DNA of 64,000 nt from Candidatus Thiodiazotropha sp. (ex Codakia rugifera) (GCA_025656675.1 JAHXHN010000003.1:1-64000), one strand, 5' to 3'. Shown: positions 50,452-60,313, numbered from the stretch's first letter. Numbers and translations: made by a program. The notes: generated by a model from the letters alone, not told the origin.

Positions 50452-51063
50452 TCAACCCATCGTGTGGAGCATGGCGATACGAACTACATCAGAAAGAGAC
50501 TTAGCCTCAAGTTTTTCCATGATCTTTGCACGATGAAGCTCAACGGTCCTGAAACTGATAAACAACTCTCTGGCAATCTCTTTGTTTCGACGCCCGGCAA
50601 CAAGCAGTTCCATAATTTGAAATTCGCGACGGGTCAATCGGGTAAGCAATTTTCCCGCTTCCTGTTTCAGTTGATCCTTTTCATCTATTTTGGCGGCATT
50701 ATCCAGGCAATTATGCACCCGCTCCATCAGGTCTTCGCTGTCAAAGGGTTTTTCAATAAAATCCACAGCACCCGCCTGCATTGCCCGTACAGCAACCGGT
50801 ATGTCACCATGGCCTGTAATAACAATGACCGGCAAGGTGCTAGCCCGTTTATTCAACTCCTCCTGGAGTTCAAGGCCAGTCATATCCGGCATACAAACAT
50901 CAAGAAGCAGACAGCCCGGGCCAACCTTATCCAGTTCAGCCAGAAATGTCGCTGCAGAATCAAAGGATTTCGATTGTAAGCCATCGGCTTTGGCGAGTAA
51001 CACCAGTGCACGACGAACCGGTTCTTCATCATCAACGATGTATATGGTCGATTGTTCATTCAT
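50452..51063 (-). CDS. FixJ/TodT-type response regulator
   Basis: The receiver domain (residues about 5-118) has the phospho-acceptor Asp in CLLLDVCMPDMTG and Lys in FIEKPFD. A LuxR-type helix-turn-helix follows (about 138-200, LTRREFQIMELLVAGRRNKE, then RTVELHRAKIMEKL). The 203-residue form is that of FixJ, TodT and StyR. It overlaps the kinase gene by eight bases. Regulators of this group switch on aromatic or hydrocarbon degradation genes in other bacteria, which fits the neighbourhood. Confidence 0.88.
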   Translation of the reverse strand: MNEQSTIYIVDDEEPVRRALVLLAKADGLQSKSFDSAATFLAELDKVGPGCLLLDVCMPDMTGLELQEELNKRASTLPVIVITGHGDIPVAVRAMQAGAVDFIEKPFDSEDLMERVHNCLDNAAKIDEKDQLKQEAGKLLTRLTRREFQIMELLVAGRRNKEIARELFISFRTVELHRAKIMEKLEAKSLSDVVRIAMLHTMG

Positions 51064-53116
51064 TAGCAGCTACCGGTAGGGTAAAACTGAAGCTTGCACC
51101 TCCTTGTGGAGTGTTGGTTATCGATAACTGACCACCATGGGCCTCCACCACGGAACGTACGATGGCCAGTCCCATGCCCATACCACCCGCTTTGGTACTA
51201 AAGAAAGGCTGGCAGACCTGCTTGAGTACGTTCTCATCCAATCCGGGGCCGGTATCATCAACAGACACTTCGATATTCCCAGAATCAACGGATCGGGTAG
51301 TGATGGTGAGCAGACGATGTTTTTTATCAATTTCCTGCATCGCTTCGCAGGCATTACGCACCAAATTGAGCAGAACCTGCTCAATCAATATACCATCACC
51401 AATTGCAATGGGCAGTGATTCACTCAATTGCAGCACGATGGTGACACCCTTCCAACGGGCATCCACATTGGCCAGACGAATCACTGAATTTATCAGTTTA
51501 TTGAGTTTGATAGGGACTTGCCGAAGTTCATCGTTACGTACAAAATTCCGTAGTCGGACGATGATTTCCCGTGCACGATTTGCTTGCGTCAGGATCTCCG
51601 AAAGGCTGTCAGTGATATCATCACGTGATTCATCACCGCTATTTAGAAGTTTCAGTAAAGCAGTGCTCAATCCCCCTATAGCGCTCAAAGGTTGAGCTAG
51701 TTCATGGGCAATTTGGCTGCTCATTTCACCGATAGTAGTCACCCGGGAAACTTGGGCCAACTCTATCATGTGCAGCTTTTCCCGTTGTTCAACCTCTTTG
51801 CGCTCTGTAATGTCGGTGAACACCCCGAGACAACCCATAAACTGCTGACGTTGATCAAATATCGATTTGGGTGATGTCAGGGTAAAGATCTCCCGGCCAT
51901 CTTTGCTTAGCCAGGCTGTCTCAAAGCTATCCTGACCATCCTGGGGTCTTGAGGTCATTCGTTGACGCATCATCTCCTTACTGTTTTCATGCACCAGACT
52001 AATCAGTGGTCGTCCAATAATCTCATCATTGGCATACCCAAACAGGTCACGAAAGCGACGGTTTACGAAAGTTATTTGATACCGATCGTCAGTCAGAGCC
52101 AGGGCCTCACTCATGGTTTCCACAAGTTCCCTATAACGGTATTCGCTTGCCCGCAGTTCATTGACCGCTTTTTTTCGTTCCTCCTCTGCCTGGATCCGAA
52201 CGGTGACATCCTGCAATATGATGGTTGCACCAAGTTGTCCGGAGCGGTCAACCAGGGTTGAGGCATTCAACTCCACATAGCGCACGGGTCCGGTGCCGAT
52301 TTGAAATATTTCCGACATTCTTCGACCAAGCGGAGCGACGCATCGAGCAATAGTGGCTTGCAAGCGATCCCGTTCAGGATCTGTAAACAGATTAGCGAGA
52401 GGCGTCCCCAGTGCATCACGCTCATTCACGTTCAATACCTGACAGGCGTGACGGTTTAAATTGAGTATGGCGCCATTGATATTGATATTCAGGACCCCGA
52501 TTGGCGCCCGATCCAATAAACGTTCAAAGTAGTGGGTAATCTGGGGGCGCTGCCTTGATATCGCTCCCAAACTAATCTGTGCCGCCTCCATTGAACCTCT
52601 GTATCGACGACGTTTAAGGGTTTTATTCACGGTCTCAGACAATATCTTGGGCAGTGCTTCGATATCACCGGTTGAGCAGAGCAGTACATTGTTTCCAAGG
52701 AATGGGGCAAATTTGAGGGCACGTTTAAGCTGATCGTAATGTTCAGGTTCCGTGAGTATCAATACCGGTATATCCACACCCAGTGAATGGATCCGTTGAG
52801 CAATTCGAACCGGCTCTTCAAGGCTAACACCAAGCACCAAAGCATCAATGTGGATACGTCCTTGCTCCAGCCCTATATATAACTGTTCTAAACCACCCAA
52901 CTGATCCAGGACCAGATCCGATTGCAACTGCTGGCGTATAAAACGGTAAACATCTGGATCTACATTGAGGAAGACAGCATTTCCTCTGGTATGGGAAGAA
53001 GTAGATAACTCAGGTGCAGGTACTGTACCGGAATCAATATCCTCCTTTTGTTGTGTCCCGCCCACATGTCGGTTAAGTGAGCCTTCAAGTGCTTTGTCAT
53101 TTCGGGTGCTACACAC
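51056..53116 (-). CDS. Soluble PAS-domain sensor histidine kinase
   Basis: The 686-residue protein lacks membrane segments. An N-terminal region (about residues 45-165) looks like a receiver-type fold without the usual phospho-acceptor pattern. Two PAS domains follow (about 200-320 and 325-445, the latter with ITFVNRRFRDLFGY). The kinase core has SSQIAHELAQPLSAI as phospho-acceptor and a HATPase with NLVRNACEAMQE and GMGMGLAI. This resembles FixL/TodS-like cytoplasmic sensors. A PAS pocket could bind a hydrocarbon or heme. It is the second gene after an acyl-CoA dehydrogenase gene (three-base gap). Confidence 0.88.
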   Translation of the reverse strand: MCSTRNDKALEGSLNRHVGGTQQKEDIDSGTVPAPELSTSSHTRGNAVFLNVDPDVYRFIRQQLQSDLVLDQLGGLEQLYIGLEQGRIHIDALVLGVSLEEPVRIAQRIHSLGVDIPVLILTEPEHYDQLKRALKFAPFLGNNVLLCSTGDIEALPKILSETVNKTLKRRRYRGSMEAAQISLGAISRQRPQITHYFERLLDRAPIGVLNININGAILNLNRHACQVLNVNERDALGTPLANLFTDPERDRLQATIARCVAPLGRRMSEIFQIGTGPVRYVELNASTLVDRSGQLGATIILQDVTVRIQAEEERKKAVNELRASEYRYRELVETMSEALALTDDRYQITFVNRRFRDLFGYANDEIIGRPLISLVHENSKEMMRQRMTSRPQDGQDSFETAWLSKDGREIFTLTSPKSIFDQRQQFMGCLGVFTDITERKEVEQREKLHMIELAQVSRVTTIGEMSSQIAHELAQPLSAIGGLSTALLKLLNSGDESRDDITDSLSEILTQANRAREIIVRLRNFVRNDELRQVPIKLNKLINSVIRLANVDARWKGVTIVLQLSESLPIAIGDGILIEQVLLNLVRNACEAMQEIDKKHRLLTITTRSVDSGNIEVSVDDTGPGLDENVLKQVCQPFFSTKAGGMGMGLAIVRSVVEAHGGQLSITNTPQGGASFSFTLPVAANE

Positions 53117-53119
53117 AAC

Positions 53120-54283
53120 TCATACCCCTAGTATCGGCAGCCCGAGCAGCACTCGACCTGTCCAGGTTCGTAGCATGTCCGTGGTAGGTGCCATGATATG
53201 TGCTGCGCGAGCATCGCGTAGGAGTTGGTGCAGTCGTGAATCGTCTCGATAGGCAAGCCCACCAGTCAAGGTCATAACTTCGTTAACCATGTTCACAGCA
53301 CAATCAGCCACTTCTGCCTTAGCGGTAAATACTGTGGGTAATGCATCAGGATCTCCGGCATCAAAGCTACTAGCTGCGTGATAACACAGGCGTCGGGTAC
53401 GTTCCAACATCCCCCATAATGTGCCAAGCCGATGCTGTACGACAGCCAGTTGAGAGAGTCCTGTTCCACTCTCTGTATATTGACGTTTAAGCAGATGAAT
53501 TCTTGCCTCTTCAAGAGCAGCACTGGCAATACCCAGGTAGGTACCGGTCATGGCCATCAGAAATATCGGTGCCACCACTTGAAACACATACCAGATCTGA
53601 TCCCCCTCTTCGCCAAGTAGGTTTTTTCTGGGCACTGCCACCTTGTCCAATGTCAGACTTGTGGATGAATTGCCCCGCATACCCAATCCTGACCAAGGGG
53701 GACCCCAATTCATACCGTCAGAGTTAGCGGGCACCACGATGCAGGAAAATTCACCCATGGGTCCATCCGGATCTGCAGCAACAGTGGAAACGACATAGGA
53801 GTCTGCGTGTCCACCATTGGTCACAAAGGTCTTGGTACCCGTTATCTGGTACATCTCTGACGAAACTGCATCCAAACGGGTATTAGGTATGTAGAAATGG
53901 GATCCGGTACCCGCTTCGCTGAGCGAGAGCGTGGTGAGATGTTCACCTGCTGCAATAGGTTGCAGAAAACGTTCCTGCTGATCGGGCGTCGCCTTGGCAG
54001 AAAGAACTGCCGATCCTACACAATGCATACCGAAACACATGGCGGTAGAAGCACATTCCTGGCCAAGCAGTTCACATATCTGTGCAACGGCAAATGATCC
54101 GTGACCAAGACCGCCATACTCCATGGGCACCGTTAATCCAGCAACACCCGCCTGCTGCAATGCACGCAGCCCTTCCTCTGGCCAGCATCCCTCGCGATCG
54201 ACGTCGGCAGCATTTTTTGCCACAACGTCCTTTGCAACATGCTGTACCTTTTCGAGTATCGATTCCAGATCACGAGGGTACAT
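53120..54283 (-). CDS. Acyl-CoA dehydrogenase family protein
   Basis: The 387-residue protein has the three-part acyl-CoA dehydrogenase fold: an N-terminal helical domain, the FAD segment LSLSEAGTGSH and TGTKTFVTNGG (about residues 119-157), and a C-terminal helical domain. At the place where short and medium-chain enzymes have the catalytic Glu (YEGT-like motif), this one reads MAPTTDMLRTW. The base may come from another helix, as in isovaleryl-CoA dehydrogenase, or the reaction may differ. It leads an operon with a FixL/FixJ-type pair and could act in fatty-acid or hydrocarbon oxidation. Confidence 0.83.
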   Translation of the reverse strand: MYPRDLESILEKVQHVAKDVVAKNAADVDREGCWPEEGLRALQQAGVAGLTVPMEYGGLGHGSFAVAQICELLGQECASTAMCFGMHCVGSAVLSAKATPDQQERFLQPIAAGEHLTTLSLSEAGTGSHFYIPNTRLDAVSSEMYQITGTKTFVTNGGHADSYVVSTVAADPDGPMGEFSCIVVPANSDGMNWGPPWSGLGMRGNSSTSLTLDKVAVPRKNLLGEEGDQIWYVFQVVAPIFLMAMTGTYLGIASAALEEARIHLLKRQYTESGTGLSQLAVVQHRLGTLWGMLERTRRLCYHAASSFDAGDPDALPTVFTAKAEVADCAVNMVNEVMTLTGGLAYRDDSRLHQLLRDARAAHIMAPTTDMLRTWTGRVLLGLPILGV

Positions 54284-55069
54284 GAACAGACTGCCTTGGT
54301 GTGTAATAGGTCATTTCTCTGTCTCAATTACCATATTAAACCATATATAACGTGCAAGTTTCAGTCCACATAGCAATGGTTCGTTACCTGCAGGATTGTC
54401 TCCATATTTGTAAAGAGGGACCGAATAATATAAAAACTCGGACGCTATCCATCTTGTACGAATGCTTGAATATATGAAAATAACTGTCTGGATATTTCAC
54501 ATATACAACAATTGGTTTTAATCCAGCAAGCACGCTCACCTCACTGAGTCATATCTGAATCAAATATCCACGTACGCCTATGTGTAACACCTAGGTGACA
54601 TGCTAATGCTATGTGTCACTTCAGTGAGACACGAATCTTGTTCAATGATTATAAATATAGCTGGTCAGGTTGTTTTAATATTTACGTAGTTATGCGTATA
54701 CCCCGGGATAATTGTATTGGCTAGAGTTTCTCTTAAGCAGTAGCCAAGAACCACCTTTAAAAGGTCAGGGACGATGTTTATCGAAATGTTAAAAAACGAC
54801 CATATCAAGAGGTAACGCCAATGTCCCTAGTGATCGTTAAGAATGTGTTGGCATTGACTATCACTAATAAACAACCACCTGGATTGATAAGGCCAGTGTG
54901 AAATCAACAAATCGCTTTCCTCGTACCCTATTCGAAACCGATATTGGCACATCTACCAGATACGTTGATTTGTATCACCTCGTCAATGCAGAAGTATCCT
55001 TGATTTACGGTGGAGAGTTGGGCGCATCTCAATATCAACACAGCCTGATCTGTCCACAGATTTCTCAAA
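54284..55069. promoter_or_regulatory. Divergent intergenic region with a possible sigma-54 site
   Basis: About 790 bp. On the minus strand at 54351-54369 the sequence TGTGGACTGAAACTTGCAC has GG and GC ten bases apart and a TTGCA box, the layout of a sigma-54 promoter, about 70 bp before the acyl-CoA dehydrogenase gene. A weaker GG-N10-GC occurs on the plus strand near 55014-55027 in front of the porin gene. A sigma-54 activator is encoded at 56424. The rest shows no gene. Confidence 0.4.
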
Positions 55070-56344
55070 TTGTATGAGACAACAAATATGAAAAATATTA
55101 TTCACGTAACACGTACAACATACATGGCTGCCTTGATTGTAACCAGTATTTATTCAGCTACCGGTTTTGCCGGGCCCTATGGTTACGACCTACACAATAC
55201 ACTCGCTCCGGCTTCAGGCGGTATGGCTGGCACCAGTCTGGCTCGTCCCCAGGACCTTACCTCAACTGTGTTCGGCAATCCCGCTACACTCTCTCAATTC
55301 AAGGGGACTAAGTTCAGTTTTGGTGCAACATTCTACATGCCTGAAGTCGATCTAACCCACGATGGCAGCATTACCGGCACAGCATTCAATGACAACTCCG
55401 GTACGGATATTTTTGCTGTACCCAACGTAGCTGTCACCCAGGATCTGCGAGGATTAGGGCTTCCCGCAACCATAGGCTTAGGATTGACAGCAGTATCCGG
55501 GATTGGTGCTGAATTCAGGGGTAATCCGGGTAGCCTGGGAGCCGGTGCGGATTTTATCATTCTTGGTGTCAATGCCGGATTAGGCTATGAGGTCACCAAC
55601 AATCTCTCACTGGGATTTGCCGCCACTATCAGTTTTGCTGAACTTGACCTTGGTCTTTCATCCACCTCTGCCGCTACTCATGACATAGGGTTGAGAGGTA
55701 CATTCGGCGCCACTTATGATATCGGTGCCACAACAGTCGGTGCTTACTATCAGACTGAATTGAAACATACCTTCGACAACCAGGTCCAGATCAGTGCCAC
55801 CAGCTATGCCAGTCCGGAAATTGAACAACCGGCGAATATTGGATTCGGCATTGCCAACAATAGTCTCATGAACGGAAACCTGCTGTTGGCACTGGATATC
55901 ACCCACAAGTTCTGGGATGACTCAAAATTCTGGCAGGATGTCTACGATGATCAAACTGTCATAGCCTTGGGAGCACAATTAACTCAAGGAAGCTGGAAGT
56001 ATCGTATTGGTTATGGTTACGGTGATGACCCTACTGATACCGGTACCACAGGACCAATTGGTGGAATTTCACAAGTTTTCAGTAATATTGGTCCAATTCC
56101 TCTTAATCAGCAGGTAACCCAATATATTCAGGCCACTCAAGCAGAAGTCATCTACAAACACAGGCTCACACTCGGATTCGGTTACCAGGGATTTTTAGCA
56201 CCACCAATCGATCTGGATGCCCATTTTGGCTGGCAGTTCAAGGAAGACAGAGACTATGGTACAGGTAGCCTCTCAGGTGGTGGACACACCAATGCTGAAA
56301 CCTATTCATGGCATACAGGATTTGCATTGACCTGGAATTTCTAA
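55070..56344 (+). CDS. FadL/TodX-type outer-membrane hydrocarbon porin
   Basis: A signal peptide ends near GFAGP (about residue 36 from the first Met; an ATG at 55088 may be the true start). The mature chain starts with YGYDLHNTLAPASGGMAGTS, then LARPQDLTSTVFGNPATLS, matching the N-terminal hatch of FadL/OmpP1/TodX proteins, where the NPA motif is conserved. The rest is beta-barrel-like and ends in an aromatic residue (WNF). FadL-type porins carry long-chain fatty acids or hydrocarbons across the outer membrane. Next to a sigma-54 activator, it probably supplies the substrate of the monooxygenase. Confidence 0.83.
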   Translation: MYETTNMKNIIHVTRTTYMAALIVTSIYSATGFAGPYGYDLHNTLAPASGGMAGTSLARPQDLTSTVFGNPATLSQFKGTKFSFGATFYMPEVDLTHDGSITGTAFNDNSGTDIFAVPNVAVTQDLRGLGLPATIGLGLTAVSGIGAEFRGNPGSLGAGADFIILGVNAGLGYEVTNNLSLGFAATISFAELDLGLSSTSAATHDIGLRGTFGATYDIGATTVGAYYQTELKHTFDNQVQISATSYASPEIEQPANIGFGIANNSLMNGNLLLALDITHKFWDDSKFWQDVYDDQTVIALGAQLTQGSWKYRIGYGYGDDPTDTGTTGPIGGISQVFSNIGPIPLNQQVTQYIQATQAEVIYKHRLTLGFGYQGFLAPPIDLDAHFGWQFKEDRDYGTGSLSGGGHTNAETYSWHTGFALTWNF

Positions 56345-56423
56345 CAGAGAAGAGTGCCTCTGTCTCATGGAAAGCCTGTTCACTATTGATTAATTACTGT
56401 CGCAGCCATCTTCACGACCGGTA

Positions 56424-58391
56424 ATGTTCAGGGCTAAAGGAGTTGTGATGCATATTGACAACAATACCAGGACACATTGCAGCCTGGTGAATGCAGCCGT
56501 ACGTGGGAATGGCAACAATACCAGCACCGTCAATAAGCAGATCATCAGATCCTGGAGACGTTGTCTGCATGACCATATTCTAAACCCCGAACATCAACCG
56601 GACCCTATTGTAGTCGATCGTGCAGATCTCAAAGAGCGTCAGGAAAAATATTGTAACCTGTCTGGGATTGCCCGCGTAGAAATGACTAACCTCTACCAGC
56701 AAGTCGCAGGCTCTGGTCACTCGATCTTACTGACTGATAGCGAAGGTGTAGTAGTCAACTACGTCGGAGACCCGATGTTCACCAGCACCGCTGCCAAGAC
56801 CTCTTTACAGTTAGGCACAGTGTGGACCGAACAGGCACAGGGAACGAATGGTATGGGGACATGCTTAATAGAAAAACGTCCTCTGACCATTCATCAAAAC
56901 GAACACTTTTTCTCAAAAAACACGCATCTCACCTGTTCCGCTGCACCGATATTTGATCCTACTGGAGAGCTCATCGCTGTTTTGGATGCCTCCAGTAAAT
57001 CGCGCCTGGCACAACAACATACAATGGTACTGGTCAATATGTCGGCCCAGTTGATTGAAAACCGACTATTCCTTTGCAGTATGCGCAATAACTACAATCT
57101 TCGCTTCCACAGTCGTCCTGAGTTCATCAGTACTTTAGGTGAAGGCGTTATTGCCTTCAAAGGTGATGGCTGTATACAGGCAGCCAATCGCAGTGCCCTG
57201 TTCCAACTTGATATTACAGATATTAAAGAACTCCTTGGTCTGAGGATTGAAGAACTGTTCGACATCCGCACTAACAGTATTTTGAATAATGCTCACAATC
57301 AGGCCACCCTCCCCATAGCACTGCGAGACACCAAAAATGGGCGGCGTTTTTATGCCTGTTTCCAACCACCCAATATTGAGCATGCCGGCAATCGTAAGGT
57401 CCATCGTCAGACTCGACTATTCTCAAGACCTGACACTGAAGACAAACCGATTCTGGATAGCCTGGAGTTTGGTGACTCGCGCATGCATCGCAATATTGAG
57501 CGTGCCAAGAAATTGCTGGAGCGCGATATCCCCTTCATTGTGCTCGGTGAGACCGGCACAGGAAAGGATGTATTTACAAAAGCCGTGCATAAATCCAGTA
57601 GCCGTGCAAACAAACCTTTTATTGCAGTTAACTGTGCCTCCCTACCCGAAAGCCTAATCGAGAGCGAATTGTTCGGCTATCTACCGGGTGCATTCACAGG
57701 GGCAAATAAAGAAGGTTCACGAGGTAAGATTGTACAAGCCGATCAGGGTACGCTGTTTCTTGATGAAATCGGTGATATGCCTCTGCATCTGCAAGCACGT
57801 CTTCTGCGGGTTCTGGAGGAGCGTGAAGTGATTCCTCTTGGTGGTGAGGTACCGATAAAAGTGGATATCCGTCTAATCAGTGCCACACATAAAAACCTGC
57901 CGTTACTCGTCAATGAAGGTAGCTTTCGAGTGGATCTCTACTATCGTCTTAACGGTATCAGCCTTCAATTGCCGCCACTGCGCGACCGAGAGGACAGACG
58001 CACTCTGATCCAACATTTACTGCATCAGGAAGCTGGGGGTGCTAACCAGATTGGGATTGAGGATACGGCAATGGATGTGCTCGATAATTACGACTGGCCC
58101 GGTAACATCCGACAATTGCGTAACATTTTACGCACCTTGGTGGGTCTGTGTGACAATGCAACAATCCGAATTGAAGACCTACCGGATGAGATCTTCAACA
58201 CCGATGAAGATGGTAAACCGCTGCAACCAACCCGTCCAACCAATCCACTAGAAATTGCTGAACGAGATACCATTTTGCGTGAGTTGGAAGCCGCACACTG
58301 GAATGTCACTAAGGTAGCTTTAAAATTACACATCAGCCGCAACACAATGTACCGTAAAATGAAACAGTTCACTATTCGTCCACCACGTTAA
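56424..58391 (+). CDS. Sigma-54-dependent transcriptional activator (AcoR-like)
   Basis: An N-terminal GAF-type sensor region (about residues 60-210, with QGTNGMGTCLIE) is followed by a PAS-like part, a central AAA+ domain with GETGTGKD and the sigma-54 contact loop GAFTGANKEG, and a C-terminal Fis-type helix-turn-helix (LHISRNTMYRKMKQF). The 655-residue layout matches AcoR and other activators of alcohol and acetoin use. It follows the porin gene by 80 bp and may sense a product of hydrocarbon oxidation such as an alcohol. Target sites in the window are uncertain. Confidence 0.9.
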   Translation: MFRAKGVVMHIDNNTRTHCSLVNAAVRGNGNNTSTVNKQIIRSWRRCLHDHILNPEHQPDPIVVDRADLKERQEKYCNLSGIARVEMTNLYQQVAGSGHSILLTDSEGVVVNYVGDPMFTSTAAKTSLQLGTVWTEQAQGTNGMGTCLIEKRPLTIHQNEHFFSKNTHLTCSAAPIFDPTGELIAVLDASSKSRLAQQHTMVLVNMSAQLIENRLFLCSMRNNYNLRFHSRPEFISTLGEGVIAFKGDGCIQAANRSALFQLDITDIKELLGLRIEELFDIRTNSILNNAHNQATLPIALRDTKNGRRFYACFQPPNIEHAGNRKVHRQTRLFSRPDTEDKPILDSLEFGDSRMHRNIERAKKLLERDIPFIVLGETGTGKDVFTKAVHKSSSRANKPFIAVNCASLPESLIESELFGYLPGAFTGANKEGSRGKIVQADQGTLFLDEIGDMPLHLQARLLRVLEEREVIPLGGEVPIKVDIRLISATHKNLPLLVNEGSFRVDLYYRLNGISLQLPPLRDREDRRTLIQHLLHQEAGGANQIGIEDTAMDVLDNYDWPGNIRQLRNILRTLVGLCDNATIRIEDLPDEIFNTDEDGKPLQPTRPTNPLEIAERDTILRELEAAHWNVTKVALKLHISRNTMYRKMKQFTIRPPR

Positions 58392-58414
58392 TTCTTGTGG
58401 TCTGTCTGTATGTA

Positions 58415-58441
58415 ACACCCTTGAAATCAGTTCGGGTGTTG
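58415..58441. terminator. Possible hairpin between convergent genes
   Basis: AACACCC and GGGTGTT form a 7-bp stem between the sigma-54 activator and the MetX-like gene. No strong T-run follows on either strand, so termination is only a possibility. Confidence 0.35.
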
Positions 58442-58475
58442 GTGGATGATAATTCATCATACATCCAAGTTATTT

Positions 58476-59525
58476 TTATACTGGTGTTGCCAATAATCTT
58501 GCTAGAGACGCATCAATTGCCTGGAAGTCTTCATTCGCCACGCCCAACATGGAAAAGTGTCCCCACTGAGAAGGAATACTGATTAATTCGCTATCCGCAA
58601 TCATTTTCTGTTCGTGACGACAATCCGCCTCGGCAATGAACATATCCTGTTCAAAGGCAATGACAAATACTTTGGCTGTGATGCTATTTAAGGCCGCTTC
58701 CAGATCACCGTCCTTATGCTGACTGACATCCCCACTACGCCACTTTTTTGCCATACACAGAAGATTGTTTGGGTCCATGGGCAAGAACCAGTTCTCCCAA
58801 AATCCCCTGAGAAAATCCTCTACTGAACTAAAACCATAGTTTGACCAGTGTTCCTTGTTAAACAGTTCAGCTGAGGCACCCATCATGGCAAACACACGGG
58901 CCATACGACGCAGTCCTTGATAGACATCACTGGCACTTCCATATGTACCATTTGCCCAGGCAGGATCAGCACATAATGCTGCACTGAACACATCCACATA
59001 CAGGGCACAATGTGGCGTTGTTTTTGCCGTCCCAGCTATGGGTGCTGCCCGCTTTACCATATGAGGATAACGAACTGCCCATTCATAGGTTTGCTGGGCT
59101 CCCATTGACCAGCCTGTTACCAATTGCAGACTCTTCACCCCGAGATGATCTGTTAATAATGTATGTTGGGCACGTACATCATCACCTATGCTCAACTCAG
59201 GAAACGCTGCCGTACTATACGGTCCCTGGGTATTATGAGGTGATGTGGATAAGCCACCTCCTATCTGGTTTGGTATTACGATAAAGTATCTATCCGGATC
59301 AAGTGCCAGATCCTTACCTACATAGGGAACCATGGCAGCGTGGGTACCGGAAAACATGACTGGAAATAAGATAGCATTGTCTGCATCTTTATTAAGCCGA
59401 CCAAAGGTCTTGTATGCCAAACTTGCGTTTCGCAATGTGGCGCCATGCTCGAGTACAAAGTCACCCAGCCCAAATAGATCGTAATCACCATGTTGTTCAG
59501 CTGTATAATAAGGGTTTTCATGCAT
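58476..59525 (-). CDS. Alpha/beta hydrolase of the homoserine acetyltransferase (MetX) family
   Basis: The 349-residue protein has the MetX fold: PYVGKDLALDPDRYFIVIPN near the N-terminus, the nucleophile elbow GWSMGAQQTYEW (Ser about residue 139), an acid in AFEQDMFIAE and the catalytic His in QWGHFSM. In MetX enzymes the elbow is usually GGSMGG; the change to GWSMGA and the absence of methionine genes suggest a related hydrolase or acyltransferase with another substrate. It lies next to the sigma-54 activator, convergent with it. Confidence 0.8.
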   Translation of the reverse strand: MHENPYYTAEQHGDYDLFGLGDFVLEHGATLRNASLAYKTFGRLNKDADNAILFPVMFSGTHAAMVPYVGKDLALDPDRYFIVIPNQIGGGLSTSPHNTQGPYSTAAFPELSIGDDVRAQHTLLTDHLGVKSLQLVTGWSMGAQQTYEWAVRYPHMVKRAAPIAGTAKTTPHCALYVDVFSAALCADPAWANGTYGSASDVYQGLRRMARVFAMMGASAELFNKEHWSNYGFSSVEDFLRGFWENWFLPMDPNNLLCMAKKWRSGDVSQHKDGDLEAALNSITAKVFVIAFEQDMFIAEADCRHEQKMIADSELISIPSQWGHFSMLGVANEDFQAIDASLARLLATPV

Positions 59526-59802
59526 GATAGTTATCTCATATGAGCTAAACGCTGTTCATAGAAAGCGATTAGGATTGTAAGTGGGTAGAGAATAAAAAAA
59601 TTCATTTCCACTACAAACAATAAATACTATCGTGGCTATTTCTAACCCGTATAACTACGTATAGACTTTCGCTTGACTCGACGATGTACTCCCTATTTCA
59701 TACGAAAGTGAATAGTAATAAAACATGAACCTACTCATTGTTATCCGGTAAATCAGGCATGAAAGGATTGATCTTCCAGCCGATATCCAGCCGTCATATC
59801 AC

Positions 59803-60243
59803 TCACTTTGCCATATAGTGAACACCCCCAAAGTGCTTTTGCCCGTCTGAGGTCTTGAACAGCACCATGAGTTGATGCTTACCGCTCTGGTTCAAGTCAT
59901 AACCTGTCATATACCAATCCCCCATCTTCATTAGCATCTTGCTGTCCTCCTCACCATTGGGAAAAACAACTTTGGAGTTGGCGACTATGTTGCTCATTGT
60001 CTGTCCTTTCTTCTCCACTTTTATCATGAGATTATGACTACCGCCATGTTGCATGCCCTGATTGGCTTCCATTACGTGAAAGCTGACAGTATGTCCATCG
60101 ATCTCCTTTTTCTCTAAGAACATCTTCGACTGTGCCGCCATTGTGTCATGATCGCTATGATCCATAGTGGCATGATTCTGATCCATTTCAGCATAACCGG
60201 CGATGGCAACACTGCTGAGAATGACAAAGGTTAGGTTTTTCAT
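59803..60243 (-). CDS. Met/His-rich periplasmic protein of the Cus locus
   Basis: I chose the ATG at 60243, where a normal signal peptide starts (MKNLTFVILSSVAIAGYA); the frame is open to 60309. The mature N-terminus is rich in His, Met and Asp (MDQNHATMDHSDHDTM), typical of copper or silver binding. The rest is a beta-rich domain with GKHQLMVLFKTSDG. It is encoded downstream of cusA, 70 bp from it, in the same direction. A role as periplasmic metal chaperone or buffer is likely. Confidence 0.7.
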   Translation of the reverse strand: MKNLTFVILSSVAIAGYAEMDQNHATMDHSDHDTMAAQSKMFLEKKEIDGHTVSFHVMEANQGMQHGGSHNLMIKVEKKGQTMSNIVANSKVVFPNGEEDSKMLMKMGDWYMTGYDLNQSGKHQLMVLFKTSDGQKHFGGVHYMAK

Positions 60244-60313
60244 GATGGTATTCAAATTGTATCTCCACGCTTGTTGGAAAATAATTGGTATCAGGTCAAT
60301 CAAGTCCACTTAA

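Noticed and set aside
56424-58391. RtcR, the sigma-54 regulator of rtcBA operons
   Set aside because: The sensor part has the GAF/PAS arrangement of AcoR-like proteins, not the CARF-type domain of RtcR, and it lies 30 kb from rtcB.
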